Part shown: one piece after another, positions 7,733 through 16,394 of the stretch
How positions within the stretch are numbered: position 1 is the first letter of the stretch
Layout of the letters: each line of letters starts with the position of its first letter
Origin: Burkholderia cepacia ATCC 25416
GTDB taxonomy: Bacteria; Pseudomonadota; Gammaproteobacteria; Burkholderiales; Burkholderiaceae
Length of the DNA stretch: 64,000 bases
Direction of reading: 5' to 3'
Assembly (NCBI RefSeq): GCF_001411495.1
Contig: NZ_CP012981.1
Span: forward strand, 3,224,001-3,288,000
Notes under the pieces: generated by a model
Told to the model about the DNA's origin: nothing
The model's input: only the letters and a program-made list of their open reading frames with translations
Database searches by the model: none
Made by a program: the position numbers and the translations under genes

Positions 7733-8446
7733 TCAGGTCTTCGGAGCGTCTTTCGCTTCATAGATCCGTCGGACTAGGAGGCTGGCGAAGATCAGATACT
7801 GCGCGGCCTTCTCCGGGTCGAGATCATGATTTAGCGAATGAGCCTTGGGATTACGAATGCCAAGGTAAGCACCGACCAAAATTTGCATGAATCCCTTCTG
7901 GTCATTTCTGCCCGATTCCGTGTCAAGTTCACTGAGGATCAGGTGTGGCTTTTCCAAGCTCAACACTTGCGTCGCGAGCGCCGCGCCGTCGAGATCCAGG
8001 CCGGTGCGCTCTCGCATCAGATCAAAGATTGCGACCACCGAGTTCAATACGGCATCGCGGTAGTGTCCGTCCACATAGTGCTGGAAGGCATGCGCGAAGA
8101 TTACCGGATGCAGCAGTTCCTCGAAGCCTATGCTCGGTTTGGTGCCCGTCGCGTCGCGCACATGCGCTTCTGCCCTCACCTCAACCTGGGGTAGATCGCG
8201 CGCAAGGATGTCGTCGTAATCATTAGCGTCGCCAAATCCGATATGCCTCCCAAGATTTCCCATGTCTTGCTCCGGGAACCCTGCGCCGGTCCACAGCTTG
8301 CGCAGCAGTTGATAGTCGGCTTTCAAATAGCCATTAATCAACTTGGCTCCTGCTTTATCGTCGCTAGCAAGGAGGCCTTGTGCATCGATCGCTTTCTGAC
8401 GCATTGCCCGAAACAGGGAATTTACCTCCAAGTACCATTCAAGCAT
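7733..8446 (-). CDS. TIGR02391 (Ymh-type) family protein with HEPN RNase motif
   Basis: This 237-aa protein matches the TIGR02391 pattern: an N-terminal helical part, the segment HPVIFAHAFQHYVDGHYRDAV at about 113-133, and the C-terminal GIRNPKAH. The last contains R198-x4-H203, the HEPN RNase signature. Proteins of this family are found in phage-resistance and plasmid contexts and are regarded as abortive-infection-type candidates. I chose the ATG at 8446 because a strong GGGGAGAG lies 5-6 nt upstream; an earlier ATG at 8524 has none. It is the first cargo gene of the island, co-directional with the 301-aa protein and the protease. It is likely an RNA-cleaving effector, but this is untested. 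Confidence 0.75.
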   Translation of the reverse strand: MLEWYLEVNSLFRAMRQKAIDAQGLLASDDKAGAKLINGYLKADYQLLRKLWTGAGFPEQDMGNLGRHIGFGDANDYDDILARDLPQVEVRAEAHVRDATGTKPSIGFEELLHPVIFAHAFQHYVDGHYRDAVLNSVVAIFDLMRERTGLDLDGAALATQVLSLEKPHLILSELDTESGRNDQKGFMQILVGAYLGIRNPKAHSLNHDLDPEKAAQYLIFASLLVRRIYEAKDAPKT

Positions 8447-8608
8447 TGCGTCTCTCCCCGGTTGATCGTTTCCATTTAACAAGGCATCACTAACGCCGCA
8501 TGACGCCTGAGCGACTGTCGGCATCGTCGCGCAACGTACGGGCGTTCGTACCTCTACTTTTTTCTCAGCATCAGCTGAATCATGGCGAACAGGCGATGGA
8601 ACAGGTAG

Positions 8609-9049
8609 TCAACCTGGTCCACATCGATCACCGGCACCTGGCTGATCTCCGAATGCCGAATGAGGTGACTGTTTCCAATAGACTGAACGCCGCATGTCCC
8701 GCGTGGAGTCAGCCATCTGGTACCCGCGCAGCCATTTTTCCGCCCAGGCGTCGAAAGTCTCCGCGTCCTTGATGCGGGCCTTGTCCCGCGCCTTCTCCTT
8801 GGCCGGCGACTTTCCAGCCGCAATCATCTTCTTGGCCTCACCAAGACGCTCGCGCGCCTCCGAAAGGGTAATGCCCCCGACTGCGTACCGGCCAAACGTG
8901 ATGGTTTCCTGCCGGCCGTGGATCGAGTAGTTATAACGAAACGAGATAGCTCCGGCAGCCGTGACGGCAACATAGAGGCCATCGCGGTCGTTCACCTTGT
9001 ACAGCTTGTTCTTCGGCTTGAGGTTGCGCAGCTTGGTATCGGTCAGCAT
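8609..9049 (-). pseudogene. Truncated tyrosine recombinase (phage-type integrase), catalytic domain lost
   Basis: Residues 1-85 form the arm-binding DUF4102 domain typical of island integrases (LTDTKLRNLKPK near the start, then GLYVAV and TITFGRY). The start of the core-binding domain follows (ETFDAWAEKWLRGYQMADST). Homology stops at about residue 117, after RRSVY. The next sequence is unrelated in all frames and ends in a short out-of-frame tail. The catalytic R-H-R-Y domain is absent, so a deletion near 8690-8700 has probably killed the gene. It sits next to the guaA attachment site, as expected for the integrase of a guaA island. Confidence 0.8.
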
Positions 9050-9073
9050 GATCGGTGTTCAGATTCGGTACAA

Positions 9074-9227
9074 ATACCATGATCTGGGGACCGTCCAATT
9101 CCGGATGAAAAACACGAAAAATCAATGTGTTATCCAGAATCAATACCATGATGCGCCGCAAAGCAGGCGCATGGTATCGGTAGCACGTCATGGCATCACG
9201 CAGAAACGATACCATCGTTCATACCAT
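9074..9227. repeat. Five ATACCAT repeats, candidate integrase arm-binding sites
   Basis: The heptamer ataccat occurs at 9074-9080, 9143-9149, 9209-9215 and 9221-9227, and inverted (atggtat) at 9171-9177. The first two copies extend to aataccatgat. They lie between the integrase start and the guaA attachment site, where arm-type sites of such recombinases usually lie. Integrase binding is inferred. Confidence 0.55.
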
Positions 9228-9283
9228 AAGGAAAACGTGCTTGAGGGTGCCGGAAGATACCGGCCATTGCCAGACAGGAATGC

Positions 9284-9309
9284 AAAAAAGCCCGCAAAAT
9301 CGCGGGCTT
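9284..9309 (-). terminator. Rho-independent terminator after guaA
   Basis: The stem aagcccgc / gcgggctt (8 bp, 6-nt loop) is followed on the minus strand by six U residues. It is about 50 nt past the guaA stop and lies on the island side of the attachment site, so the island appears to supply guaA with its present terminator. Confidence 0.85.
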
Positions 9310-9356
9310 AGGTGTGTTTTACTGCCAACGGATGCCGGCCGGTGCCGGACGCCGGA

Positions 9357-9375
9357 TCACTCCCACTCGATCGTC
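9357..9375. repeat. Proximal attachment site within the guaA 3' end
   Basis: These 19 bp encode, on the minus strand, the last five residues of GuaA (TIEWE) and the stop codon. The near-copy at 4479-4497 is the other end of the island. Confidence 0.7.
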
Positions 9376-10976
9376 GCCGGCGGCTTGCCCGAGATGTCGT
9401 ACACGACCCGGTTGATCCCGCGCACCTCGTTGATGATCCGGTTCGACGCGCGGCCGAGCAGCGCGTACGGCAGGTGCGCCCAGTGTGCGGTCATGAAGTC
9501 GGTCGTCTGCACGGCGCGCAGCGACGTCACGTAGTCATACGTGCGGCCATCGCCCATCACGCCCACCGACTTGACCGGCAGAAACACCGCGAACGCCTGG
9601 CTCGTCAGGTCGTACCAGGTCTTGCCGACATCGGCTTCGCCGCACAGGCCGGCAGCCGCATCCTGCGCGGTCGCGGTCGTGTTGCGCAGTTCCTCGATGA
9701 AGATCGCGTCCGCGCGGCGCAGCAGGTCCGCGTATTCGCGCTTCACTTCGCCGAGAATCCGCACGCCGAGGCCCGGGCCCGGGAACGGATGGCGGTACAC
9801 CATCTCCGGCGGCAGGCCGAGTGCGACACCCAGCTCGCGCACTTCGTCCTTGAACAGGTCGCGCAGCGGCTCGAGCAGCTTCAGGCCGAGCGTTTCCGGC
9901 AGACCACCGACGTTGTGGTGGCTCTTGATCGTGGTCGCCTTCTTCGTCTTCGTGCCGCCCGATTCGACCACGTCCGGGTAGATCGTGCCCTGCGCGAGCC
10001 ACTTCGCCTTCGACAGCTTCTTCGCCTCGGCCTGGAACACCTCGACGAACTCGCGGCCGATGATCTTGCGCTTCGCTTCCGGATCGGTCACGCCGGCCAG
10101 GTGGCCGAGGAACTGTTCGGATGCGTCGACGTGCACGACCTTCGCATGCAGGCGGCCTTCGAACATGTCGAGCACCATCTTGCCTTCGTTGAGGCGCAGC
10201 AGGCCGTGGTCGACGAACACGCAGGTCAACTGATCGCCGATCGCGCGATGGATCAGCGCGGCTGCGACGCTCGAATCGACACCGCCCGACAGGCCGAGAA
10301 TCACTTCCTCGTCACCGACCTGCTCGCGGATCTTCGCGACGGCTTCCTCGATGTGATTCTTCATGATCCAGTCGGGCTTCGCGCCGGCGATCTGCAGCAC
10401 GAAGCGCTCGATGATCTGGCGGCCCTTCACCGTGTGCGTGACTTCCGGGTGGAACTGCACCGCGTAGTAGCCGCGCGCCTCGTCGGCCATGCCGGCGATC
10501 GGGCAGCTCGGCGTCGACGCCATCAGCGCGAAGCCCGGCGGCAGCTCGGCAACCTTGTCGCCGTGGCTCATCCAGACCTTCAGCATCCCGTGGCCTTCGT
10601 CGGTCTTGAAATCCTCGATGCCGTCGAGCAGGCGCGTATGGCCATGCGCGCGCATTTCCGCGTAACCGAATTCGCGGTGGTCGCTCCACTCGACCTTGCC
10701 GCCGAGCTGCACGGCCATCGTCTGCATGCCGTAGCAGATGCCGAGCACCGGCACGCCGAGATCCCACACGGCCTGCGGCGCGCGCAGCTGGTGGTCTTCG
10801 TACGTGCTCGCGTGGCTGCCCGACAGGATCACCGCCTTCGGCGCGAATTCGCGGACGAAGTCGTCGGACACGTCGTTCGGATGGATTTCGCAGTAGACGT
10901 GCGCTTCACGCACGCGGCGCGCGATCAGTTGGGTGACTTGCGAACCGAAGTCGAGAATCAGGATTTTGTCGTGCAT
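9357..10976 (-). CDS. guaA: GMP synthase (glutamine-hydrolysing)
   Basis: This 539-aa enzyme makes GMP from XMP, ATP and glutamine, the last step of guanine nucleotide synthesis. The N-terminal class I glutaminase has Cys81 (GICYG), His176 and Glu178 (HPE). The ATP-pyrophosphatase P-loop LSGGVDSS is at 229-236, and the C-terminal dimerisation domain ends in TIEWE. It is full length. Its last codons are the attachment site of the neighbouring island, which leaves the protein sequence intact. It lies on the same strand as guaB, separated from it only by a small membrane-protein gene. Confidence 0.98.
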   Translation of the reverse strand: MHDKILILDFGSQVTQLIARRVREAHVYCEIHPNDVSDDFVREFAPKAVILSGSHASTYEDHQLRAPQAVWDLGVPVLGICYGMQTMAVQLGGKVEWSDHREFGYAEMRAHGHTRLLDGIEDFKTDEGHGMLKVWMSHGDKVAELPPGFALMASTPSCPIAGMADEARGYYAVQFHPEVTHTVKGRQIIERFVLQIAGAKPDWIMKNHIEEAVAKIREQVGDEEVILGLSGGVDSSVAAALIHRAIGDQLTCVFVDHGLLRLNEGKMVLDMFEGRLHAKVVHVDASEQFLGHLAGVTDPEAKRKIIGREFVEVFQAEAKKLSKAKWLAQGTIYPDVVESGGTKTKKATTIKSHHNVGGLPETLGLKLLEPLRDLFKDEVRELGVALGLPPEMVYRHPFPGPGLGVRILGEVKREYADLLRRADAIFIEELRNTTATAQDAAAGLCGEADVGKTWYDLTSQAFAVFLPVKSVGVMGDGRTYDYVTSLRAVQTTDFMTAHWAHLPYALLGRASNRIINEVRGINRVVYDISGKPPATIEWE

Positions 10977-11092
10977 GGCTGCGGACGGGATGAAGAGAAT
11001 AAGAAAAGCAGCGCATCGTTTGCATCATGCGCTGCGTCACAAGCAAGGACAGCGGCGTCGGGCGGAAGGCAGCACGCGCGACGCATGGCCGG

Positions 11093-11704
11093 TCAATCCT
11101 GCATCGGCGGGCGCTCGTCGAGTGCGACGGTGCCTGACGACGATTGGCCGGATGCGGCCGATGACGATGCGGCGGCCGGCGACGGCGCCACGGGGCGGCT
11201 GACGACGGGTTCGACACGCTGCGGCGCGGCCGACGACGCTTGCGCCATCGCAGGTTCGTCCGGACGCGACGCCGGCGCGCGCGCCTCGAGCGCCTGCGCT
11301 TTTTCGCGCCGGCGCACGGCCGATGCGAGCCGCACGCCGCCGAGACCGAGCACGATCAGTGCGACACCCGCCACGGCCGACAGCACCCTGCCGGCGGCGG
11401 CGAGCGCGGGACCGCTGCCGGTGCCGATCGACCAGACGATCGTCAGCGCGCCGGTCAGCCAGTACACATGGCCGACCGCGCGCGCGACAGGCGCGGTGAG
11501 ATCCCCGTTGAACGCTGCATGAAACGCGAGCCACGCGAGCCCGAGCAACGCGATGCCGAACGCCTGGCCGAGCATCGCCGGCTGGACGTTCGCGAGCTGC
11601 AGCGCGTTGAAGAGCGACTGCCAGGGCGTCAGCACGAACAGCACGCCGAACGCCAGCAGCAGCACGGCATCGATGATCAGCACGGCTCGCAGCAGCGGTT
11701 TCAT
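11093..11704 (-). CDS. Small membrane protein of unknown function between guaB and guaA
   Basis: This 203-aa protein has four predicted membrane helices in residues 1-130: about 7-27, 45-62, 76-95 and 105-125. A hydrophilic Ala/Pro/Ser-rich cytoplasmic tail follows. It starts 6 bp after the guaB stop codon, so it is almost certainly co-transcribed with guaB and probably with guaA. No catalytic motif is visible. I do not recognise the family. Confidence 0.8.
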   Translation of the reverse strand: MKPLLRAVLIIDAVLLLAFGVLFVLTPWQSLFNALQLANVQPAMLGQAFGIALLGLAWLAFHAAFNGDLTAPVARAVGHVYWLTGALTIVWSIGTGSGPALAAAGRVLSAVAGVALIVLGLGGVRLASAVRRREKAQALEARAPASRPDEPAMAQASSAAPQRVEPVVSRPVAPSPAAASSSAASGQSSSGTVALDERPPMQD

Positions 11705-11710
11705 CGGCGA

Positions 11711-13171
11711 TCAGTCCACGTGGTAGTTCGGCGCTTCCTTCGTGATCTGCACGTCGTGCACGTGCGACTCGCGCATGCCTGCCGCGGTGATCTGGACGAA
11801 TTCCGCCTTGTCGTGCAGCTCGTCGATCGTGCGGCAGCCGCAGTAGCCCATGCTGGCGCGCACACCGCCGACCAGCTGGAACAGGATCGCGTTAACCGAA
11901 CCCTTGTACGCGACACGGCCTTCGATGCCTTCCGGCACGAGCTTGTCGATGTTCGCCGAGTTGTCCTGGAAGTAGCGGTCCGCCGCGCCGTCCTTCATCG
12001 CACCGACCGAACCCATGCCGCGATACGACTTGTACTGGCGGCCCTGATACAGGAACACGTCGCCCGGCGCCTCTTCGGTGCCCGCGAGCATGCTGCCCAT
12101 CATCACCGCGTTCGCGCCGGCCGCGAGGGCCTTCGACACGTCGCCCGAGAAGCGCACGCCGCCGTCGGCGATGCACGGCACGCCCGTGCCCTTCAGCGCT
12201 TCCGCGACGTTCGCGATCGCGCTGATCTGCGGCACGCCGACACCGGCGACGATCCGCGTCGTGCAGATCGAACCCGGGCCGATACCGACCTTGACCGCGT
12301 CCGCGCCGTATTCGACGAGCGCCTTCGCGGCGGCGGCCGTCGCGATGTTGCCGCCGATCACTTCGACGTGCGGGAAGTTCTGCTTGACCCAGCGAACGCG
12401 CTCGAGCACGCCCTTGCTGTGGCCGTGCGCGGTATCGACCACGATCACGTCGACGCCGGCCTGCACCAGCAGCTCGACGCGCTCTTCGTTGTCCGGGCCG
12501 ACGCCGACCGCCGCGCCTGCGCGCAGCTTGCCGTGTTCGTCCTTGCACGCATCCGGGTGCTCGGTCTGCTTCGTGATGTCCTTGACGGTCATCAGGCCGC
12601 GCAGTTCGAACGCGTCGTTGACGACCAGCACGCGCTCGAGGCGGTGGCTGTGCATCAGCGCCTTCGCTTCGGCGAGCGGCGTGCCTTCCTTGACCGTGAC
12701 GAGGCGCTCGCGCGGCGTCATGATCGACTTGACCGGCTCATCGAGGCGCGTTTCGAAACGCAGGTCGCGGTTCGTGACGATGCCGACGAGCTGCGGGCCT
12801 TCGACGACCGGGAAGCCCGAGATGCCATGCTGGCGCGACAGCGCGATCACGTCGCGCACCTTCATTTGCGGCGGCACCGTGATCGGATCGCGGACGACGC
12901 CCGACTCGAAACGCTTGACCTTCGCGACTTCGCGGGCCTGCTCGGCCGGCGTGAGGTTCTTGTGGACGATACCGACGCCACCCTGCTGGGCCATCGCGAT
13001 CGCGAGGCGACCTTCGGTGACCGTGTCCATCGCGGCGGACACGAGCGGCATGTTCAGGGAGATGTTGCGGGTCAGCTTGGTCTTGAGGCTGGTGTCGCGC
13101 GGGAGAACGTCGGAGAAGGCGGGAACGAGGAGCACATCATCGAAAGTGAGTGCTTTTTGGATCAGACGCAT
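11711..13171 (-). CDS. guaB: IMP dehydrogenase
   Basis: This 486-aa enzyme oxidises IMP to XMP with NAD, the rate-limiting step towards GMP. The (beta/alpha)8 catalytic barrel is interrupted by two CBS domains at about residues 94-205. The active-site loop has Cys303 in [11 protein letters not shown], followed by the flap around RYFQDN. The length and both CBS domains are normal. It is the first gene of a guaB - membrane protein - guaA set on the minus strand. Confidence 0.98.
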   Translation of the reverse strand: MRLIQKALTFDDVLLVPAFSDVLPRDTSLKTKLTRNISLNMPLVSAAMDTVTEGRLAIAMAQQGGVGIVHKNLTPAEQAREVAKVKRFESGVVRDPITVPPQMKVRDVIALSRQHGISGFPVVEGPQLVGIVTNRDLRFETRLDEPVKSIMTPRERLVTVKEGTPLAEAKALMHSHRLERVLVVNDAFELRGLMTVKDITKQTEHPDACKDEHGKLRAGAAVGVGPDNEERVELLVQAGVDVIVVDTAHGHSKGVLERVRWVKQNFPHVEVIGGNIATAAAAKALVEYGADAVKVGIGPGSICTTRIVAGVGVPQISAIANVAEALKGTGVPCIADGGVRFSGDVSKALAAGANAVMMGSMLAGTEEAPGDVFLYQGRQYKSYRGMGSVGAMKDGAADRYFQDNSANIDKLVPEGIEGRVAYKGSVNAILFQLVGGVRASMGYCGCRTIDELHDKAEFVQITAAGMRESHVHDVQITKEAPNYHVD

Positions 13172-13222
13172 GGCAAATCCTATGGGCGCAAAAGCGAATT
13201 ATACGCGAAGCGCCGTGAATTT

Positions 13223-13411
13223 TCACAACACGAACAACGGCTTAGCCGGTTTCGGCCGTTCGGGGGCCGAATCGTTCGGTTCGCCGTTCGGTTCGTTTTC
13301 GATCGTCTTTCGTTTCACCGCCGCATCGAGCCATTCGCGCAACGGGCGGCAATATGGCCCGTCGGCCTGTTGCAAACGGACCACGCAGCCGAAGCAGCCA
13401 CGGCGAAGCAA
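13223..13411 (-). other. Possible small gene or gene remnant with coding-like base pattern
   Basis: A minus-strand frame ending at 13223 has strong GC bias at third positions over its last 45 codons, including [11 protein letters not shown] and a Pro/Lys-rich end. This suggests genuine coding sequence. Only TTG (13411) or GTG (13384) could start it, and neither has a ribosome-binding site. The protein would have 53-62 residues and is not recognised. It lies upstream of guaB, within about 50 bp of its start. It could be a decayed gene or chance. Confidence 0.25.
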
Positions 13412-13449
13412 GGCCCGGCAACGTGTCGAATCGGCCTGCCTACCCTGAG

Positions 13450-14316
13450 TTATAGCAGCCCTGCCGCGCGCGCGATCATCGCGATGCCGCCGCCGACCGC
13501 CACGCAACCGGCGATCCGCTCGACACGCCCGCCGGGCGGCGCGAGGCGCTCGGCGGTGAGCGCGACCGTCACGGCGGCCATCACACGCAGGTCCATCATG
13601 CCGGCCGCCAGCGTGATCGCCATCAGGTTCCCGCAACAGGCGCCGCAGTGCATGGCGCCCCGCACGCCGTGCCACCATGCCGCACCGGCAACTGCCGACG
13701 ACCGGTGTACGTCGCCTGCCGCATGCCGGCAGCACGCCAGCCGCCGGGCCTTCCACGCGGAAAATTGCAGCATGCCCGCAACCGACACGACCGCGCCGGC
13801 CGCAAACGGCAGCGCGCGGGCAAGCGCAGGCAGCCGTGCGGCGGCGGCCGTCAGCGCGGCGCCAGCCGGAAACACGAGCGCCCCGAGCGCCATCCACACC
13901 GCGAAGTACCCGGCGCCCGCCACGACGACGAGCCAGGCGGAACGCGCCGTCGCCATCGGGCCGATGCGCTGCCGGTATCGCCAGAGCATCGGCGCCAGCA
14001 CCGGCAGCATCATCGTCACCGTCATCGCGCCCCACATTCCGGCGAACGCCGCGAATGCGCGTCCGGCGCCCCGGCCGCACGGCTGCAGCCATGCGGCCGA
14101 AGCCATCCAGCCGCCGGCCATCGGTTCGCGCCCCATCGCGGCCATCGACGCATGCTGCGCCACGGTCGCGAGCGCGGCAACGGCGAACACGGCCACGAGC
14201 GCCGCGCCGAAGGCTCGCGGATCGGGGCCCGCGTCGCCGGCCGGCGGCCGCGCCATCGCCCGCACCGCCCGCCCCCGCCCGTCGCCGGCGCGCTCAGCCG
14301 CGTGCGTACTCGTCAT
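13450..14316 (-). CDS. DUF2182 family integral membrane protein (predicted metal-binding)
   Basis: This 288-aa protein has an N-terminal helix (about 35-55) and several more membrane segments. The family signature near the C-terminus is present as AMHCGACCGNLM followed by AAGMMDLRVMA. Most relatives have CCW where this one has CCG. The ATG at 14316 lies inside the end of the DUF899 gene, a 23-nt overlap, so the two are co-translated. The family is often found with DUF1326 or other redox and metal proteins. The exact function is unknown. Confidence 0.8.
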   Translation of the reverse strand: MTSTHAAERAGDGRGRAVRAMARPPAGDAGPDPRAFGAALVAVFAVAALATVAQHASMAAMGREPMAGGWMASAAWLQPCGRGAGRAFAAFAGMWGAMTVTMMLPVLAPMLWRYRQRIGPMATARSAWLVVVAGAGYFAVWMALGALVFPAGAALTAAAARLPALARALPFAAGAVVSVAGMLQFSAWKARRLACCRHAAGDVHRSSAVAGAAWWHGVRGAMHCGACCGNLMAITLAAGMMDLRVMAAVTVALTAERLAPPGGRVERIAGCVAVGGGIAMIARAAGLL

Positions 14317-15058
14317 GACGGCGCCACCACGGGCCGGCCTCGTTGCGTCCGCGCGGCGCGCGATCGAGCCACTGGTACATCCCCCACAGCCCGTCGAGCC
14401 CGCGCGCATAGGTGGAGTACGTGTGATAAACGGCGCCGTCCTCGCGCACGAACGCGCTCATCCCCGGCCGGTCGAGCGAATACGTGAGCGCATCGGTGCC
14501 GCACGTCGCAGCGAACTGCACGACGGGTGCCGGCGGCGGATCCATGTCCATCGCGTGGCCGGCCAGCGCGTAGTTGTATTCGACGGTGCCCGCGCGCTGC
14601 TGCGTTTCGGTGAACGACACATTGAAGTCGAAGTTGAAATCGCTGCCGACCGACGACGCCCACGGGAAGCGCCACCCCATCCGCTGCCGGTAAGCGAGGA
14701 GTGTCGCGAGCGGCGCACGCGACACGGCGGCGAGCGTCACGTCGTGGTTCGCCAGGTGCACGGCGAAGCCGTCGAAACCGTCGGCGAGCGCCGAACACGA
14801 CGGGCAGCCTGCCTTGTAGTCGGGGCCGAACATGAAGTGATAGACGAGCAGTTGCGAACGGCCGCGAAACAGGTCGCCAAGCGTGGCCTGCCCGTCTTCG
14901 GTGTCGAACCGGTAGGTCTTGTCGATGCGTACCCAGGGCAGCGCCTGGCGCCGCCGCGCGAGTTCGTCGCTTTGCCGCGTCAGCGCCTTTTCCGCGTCGA
15001 GCAGCGCGCGCCGCGCGGCCAGCCATTCGTCGCGCGTTCCGGTGAGATGGGTCGTCAT
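14294..15058 (-). CDS. DUF899 family thioredoxin-like protein
   Basis: This 254-aa protein has the DUF899 hallmarks: LLVYHFMFGPDYKAGCPSCS with a CPSC motif, the FNFDFNVSF segment, and a C-terminal WRRHDEY. The fold is thioredoxin-like, and the CPSC pair suggests a thiol redox role that has not been defined. The start at 15058 is clear because GGAAGGAGG lies just upstream; longer frames upstream are spurious. It heads a two-gene unit with DUF2182. It is divergent from a TPR-winged-helix regulator 114 bp away. Confidence 0.88.
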   Translation of the reverse strand: MTTHLTGTRDEWLAARRALLDAEKALTRQSDELARRRQALPWVRIDKTYRFDTEDGQATLGDLFRGRSQLLVYHFMFGPDYKAGCPSCSALADGFDGFAVHLANHDVTLAAVSRAPLATLLAYRQRMGWRFPWASSVGSDFNFDFNVSFTETQQRAGTVEYNYALAGHAMDMDPPPAPVVQFAATCGTDALTYSLDRPGMSAFVREDGAVYHTYSTYARGLDGLWGMYQWLDRAPRGRNEAGPWWRRHDEYARG

Positions 15059-15172
15059 TGCGGGTTCCTCCTTCCGATGGGTAGCCGGGCACGGCGTCCG
15101 GTGCCGTGTGCGTGGTGCTAGATTAGTGGCGGGCATCGGGCCGGAGGGAGTGACAAGTGTGTCGGGATTCGG

Positions 15173-16393
15173 ATGGATTCGCTGATCACGGCGGCCGCGC
15201 GCGCGCTCGCGGCCGGTGACGCGCTCGGCGCGCTGAACCGCGTCGCGCTGCGCGACGACGCGCCGGCGCTCGCGCTGCGCGGGATCGCGATGGCGCAGCT
15301 CGGCGATTTCGAACGCGCGCGCACACTCGTGCGCGGCGCCGCACGCGCGTTCGGCACCCGGGAGGCCGTGGCGCGTGCGCGCTGCGTCGTCGCGGAAGCG
15401 GAGATCGCGCTCGCATCGCGCGACTTGCGCTGGCCGACACGCGCGCTCGATGCCGCCTGTGCGACGCTCGACGCACACGGTGACCGCGCGAACGCCGCGC
15501 ACGCGCGCTATCTCGGCGTGCGCCGGCTGCTGCTGGTCGGCCAGCTCGACGACGCCGAACGGATGCTCGCGAATCTCGATCCCGCACCGCTGCCGGCTGC
15601 ATCGCGCGCCGCCCATGAGCTGATCGCGGCCGGCATCGCGATGCGCCGCATCCGCACGCAGGCGGCCCGCGCGGCGCTCGTGCGGGCGCGCGCGGCGGCC
15701 CGCGACGCCGGCATCGCCGCGCTGACGGCCGAAATCGACACCGCGGCACGCGTGCTCGACGCACCGGCCGCGCGCCTCATCGCGCGCGGCACGTCGCGGC
15801 TCGTGCAGCTCGACGAAGTCGAGACGCTGTTCGCGTCGAACGCACTCGTCGTCGACGCGTGCCGCCACACGGTACGCGACGCGCGCACGACCGTGTCGCT
15901 CGCGCGACGGCCCGTGCTGTTCGTGCTCGCCCGCGCGCTCGGCGAGGCGTGGCCGGCCGACGTGTCGCGAAACGCGCTCGTCGCGGCCGCGTTCCGCGCG
16001 AAACATGCGGACGAATCGCATCGCGCGCGCCTGCGCGTCGAGATCGGCCGGCTGCGCGCGGTGCTGCGGCCGCTCGCAAACATCGTCGCGACGCCGTGCG
16101 GCTTTGCGCTCGAACCGCTCGGCGTACGCGAGACCGTCGTCCTCGCGCGCCCGGTCGACGATCGCCACGCAGCCGTACTCGCGCTCCTCGCCGATGGCGA
16201 AGCATGGTCGAGCTCCGCGCTGGCGCTGGCCCTCGGCGCGAGCCAGCGCACCGTGCAGCGCGCGCTCGACGTGCTCGCCGAAGCGGACAAGGTCCAACCG
16301 CTCGGCCGCGGCCGCGCGCGCCGCTGGATGACGCCGCCGCTGCCCGGTTTCGCGACGACCTTGTTACTCCCTGCCCCGCTGCCGGGAGATTAG
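15173..16393 (+). CDS. TPR-like/winged-helix transcriptional regulator
   Basis: This 406-aa protein is very rich in Ala and Arg. Residues 1-200 are repeating amphipathic helices of TPR/SARP type. About 205-320 resemble a DNA-binding segment with RLRVEIGRLR, similar to response-regulator-like C-terminal domains. Residues 330-385 form a second winged helix (SSSALALALGASQRTVQRALDVL). It is divergent from the DUF899-DUF2182 pair and is immediately followed by a beta-propeller gene. It probably controls these neighbours. The signal is unknown. Confidence 0.7.
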   Translation: MDSLITAAARALAAGDALGALNRVALRDDAPALALRGIAMAQLGDFERARTLVRGAARAFGTREAVARARCVVAEAEIALASRDLRWPTRALDAACATLDAHGDRANAAHARYLGVRRLLLVGQLDDAERMLANLDPAPLPAASRAAHELIAAGIAMRRIRTQAARAALVRARAAARDAGIAALTAEIDTAARVLDAPAARLIARGTSRLVQLDEVETLFASNALVVDACRHTVRDARTTVSLARRPVLFVLARALGEAWPADVSRNALVAAAFRAKHADESHRARLRVEIGRLRAVLRPLANIVATPCGFALEPLGVRETVVLARPVDDRHAAVLALLADGEAWSSSALALALGASQRTVQRALDVLAEADKVQPLGRGRARRWMTPPLPGFATTLLLPAPLPGD

Positions 16394-16394
16394 G

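Larger units (their letters stand above)
4479..9369. mobile_element. Small genomic island integrated at the 3' end of guaA
   Basis: The island is bounded by a direct repeat of the guaA 3' end: 4479-4497 and 9357-9375. A tyrosine-integrase remnant lies next to the guaA end, as expected for elements that integrate into this gene and rebuild its last codons. The span is about 4.9 kb. The cargo is one minus-strand gene set (HEPN protein, unknown 301-aa protein, leader ORF, caspase-like protease). Parts of it are clearly AT-richer than the core. Because the integrase is truncated, the island is probably no longer mobile by itself. Confidence 0.75.

Noticed and set aside
9312..11522. A 736-codon plus-strand frame opposite guaA
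   Set aside because: It is antisense to guaA and is rich in His/Arg/Ala as expected of a GC-rich shadow frame, while guaA is unmistakable.
14294..16297. A 667-aa extension of the DUF899 frame to an upstream start
   Set aside because: The real start is at 15058 with GGAAGGAGG upstream. The extension is antisense to the regulator gene.
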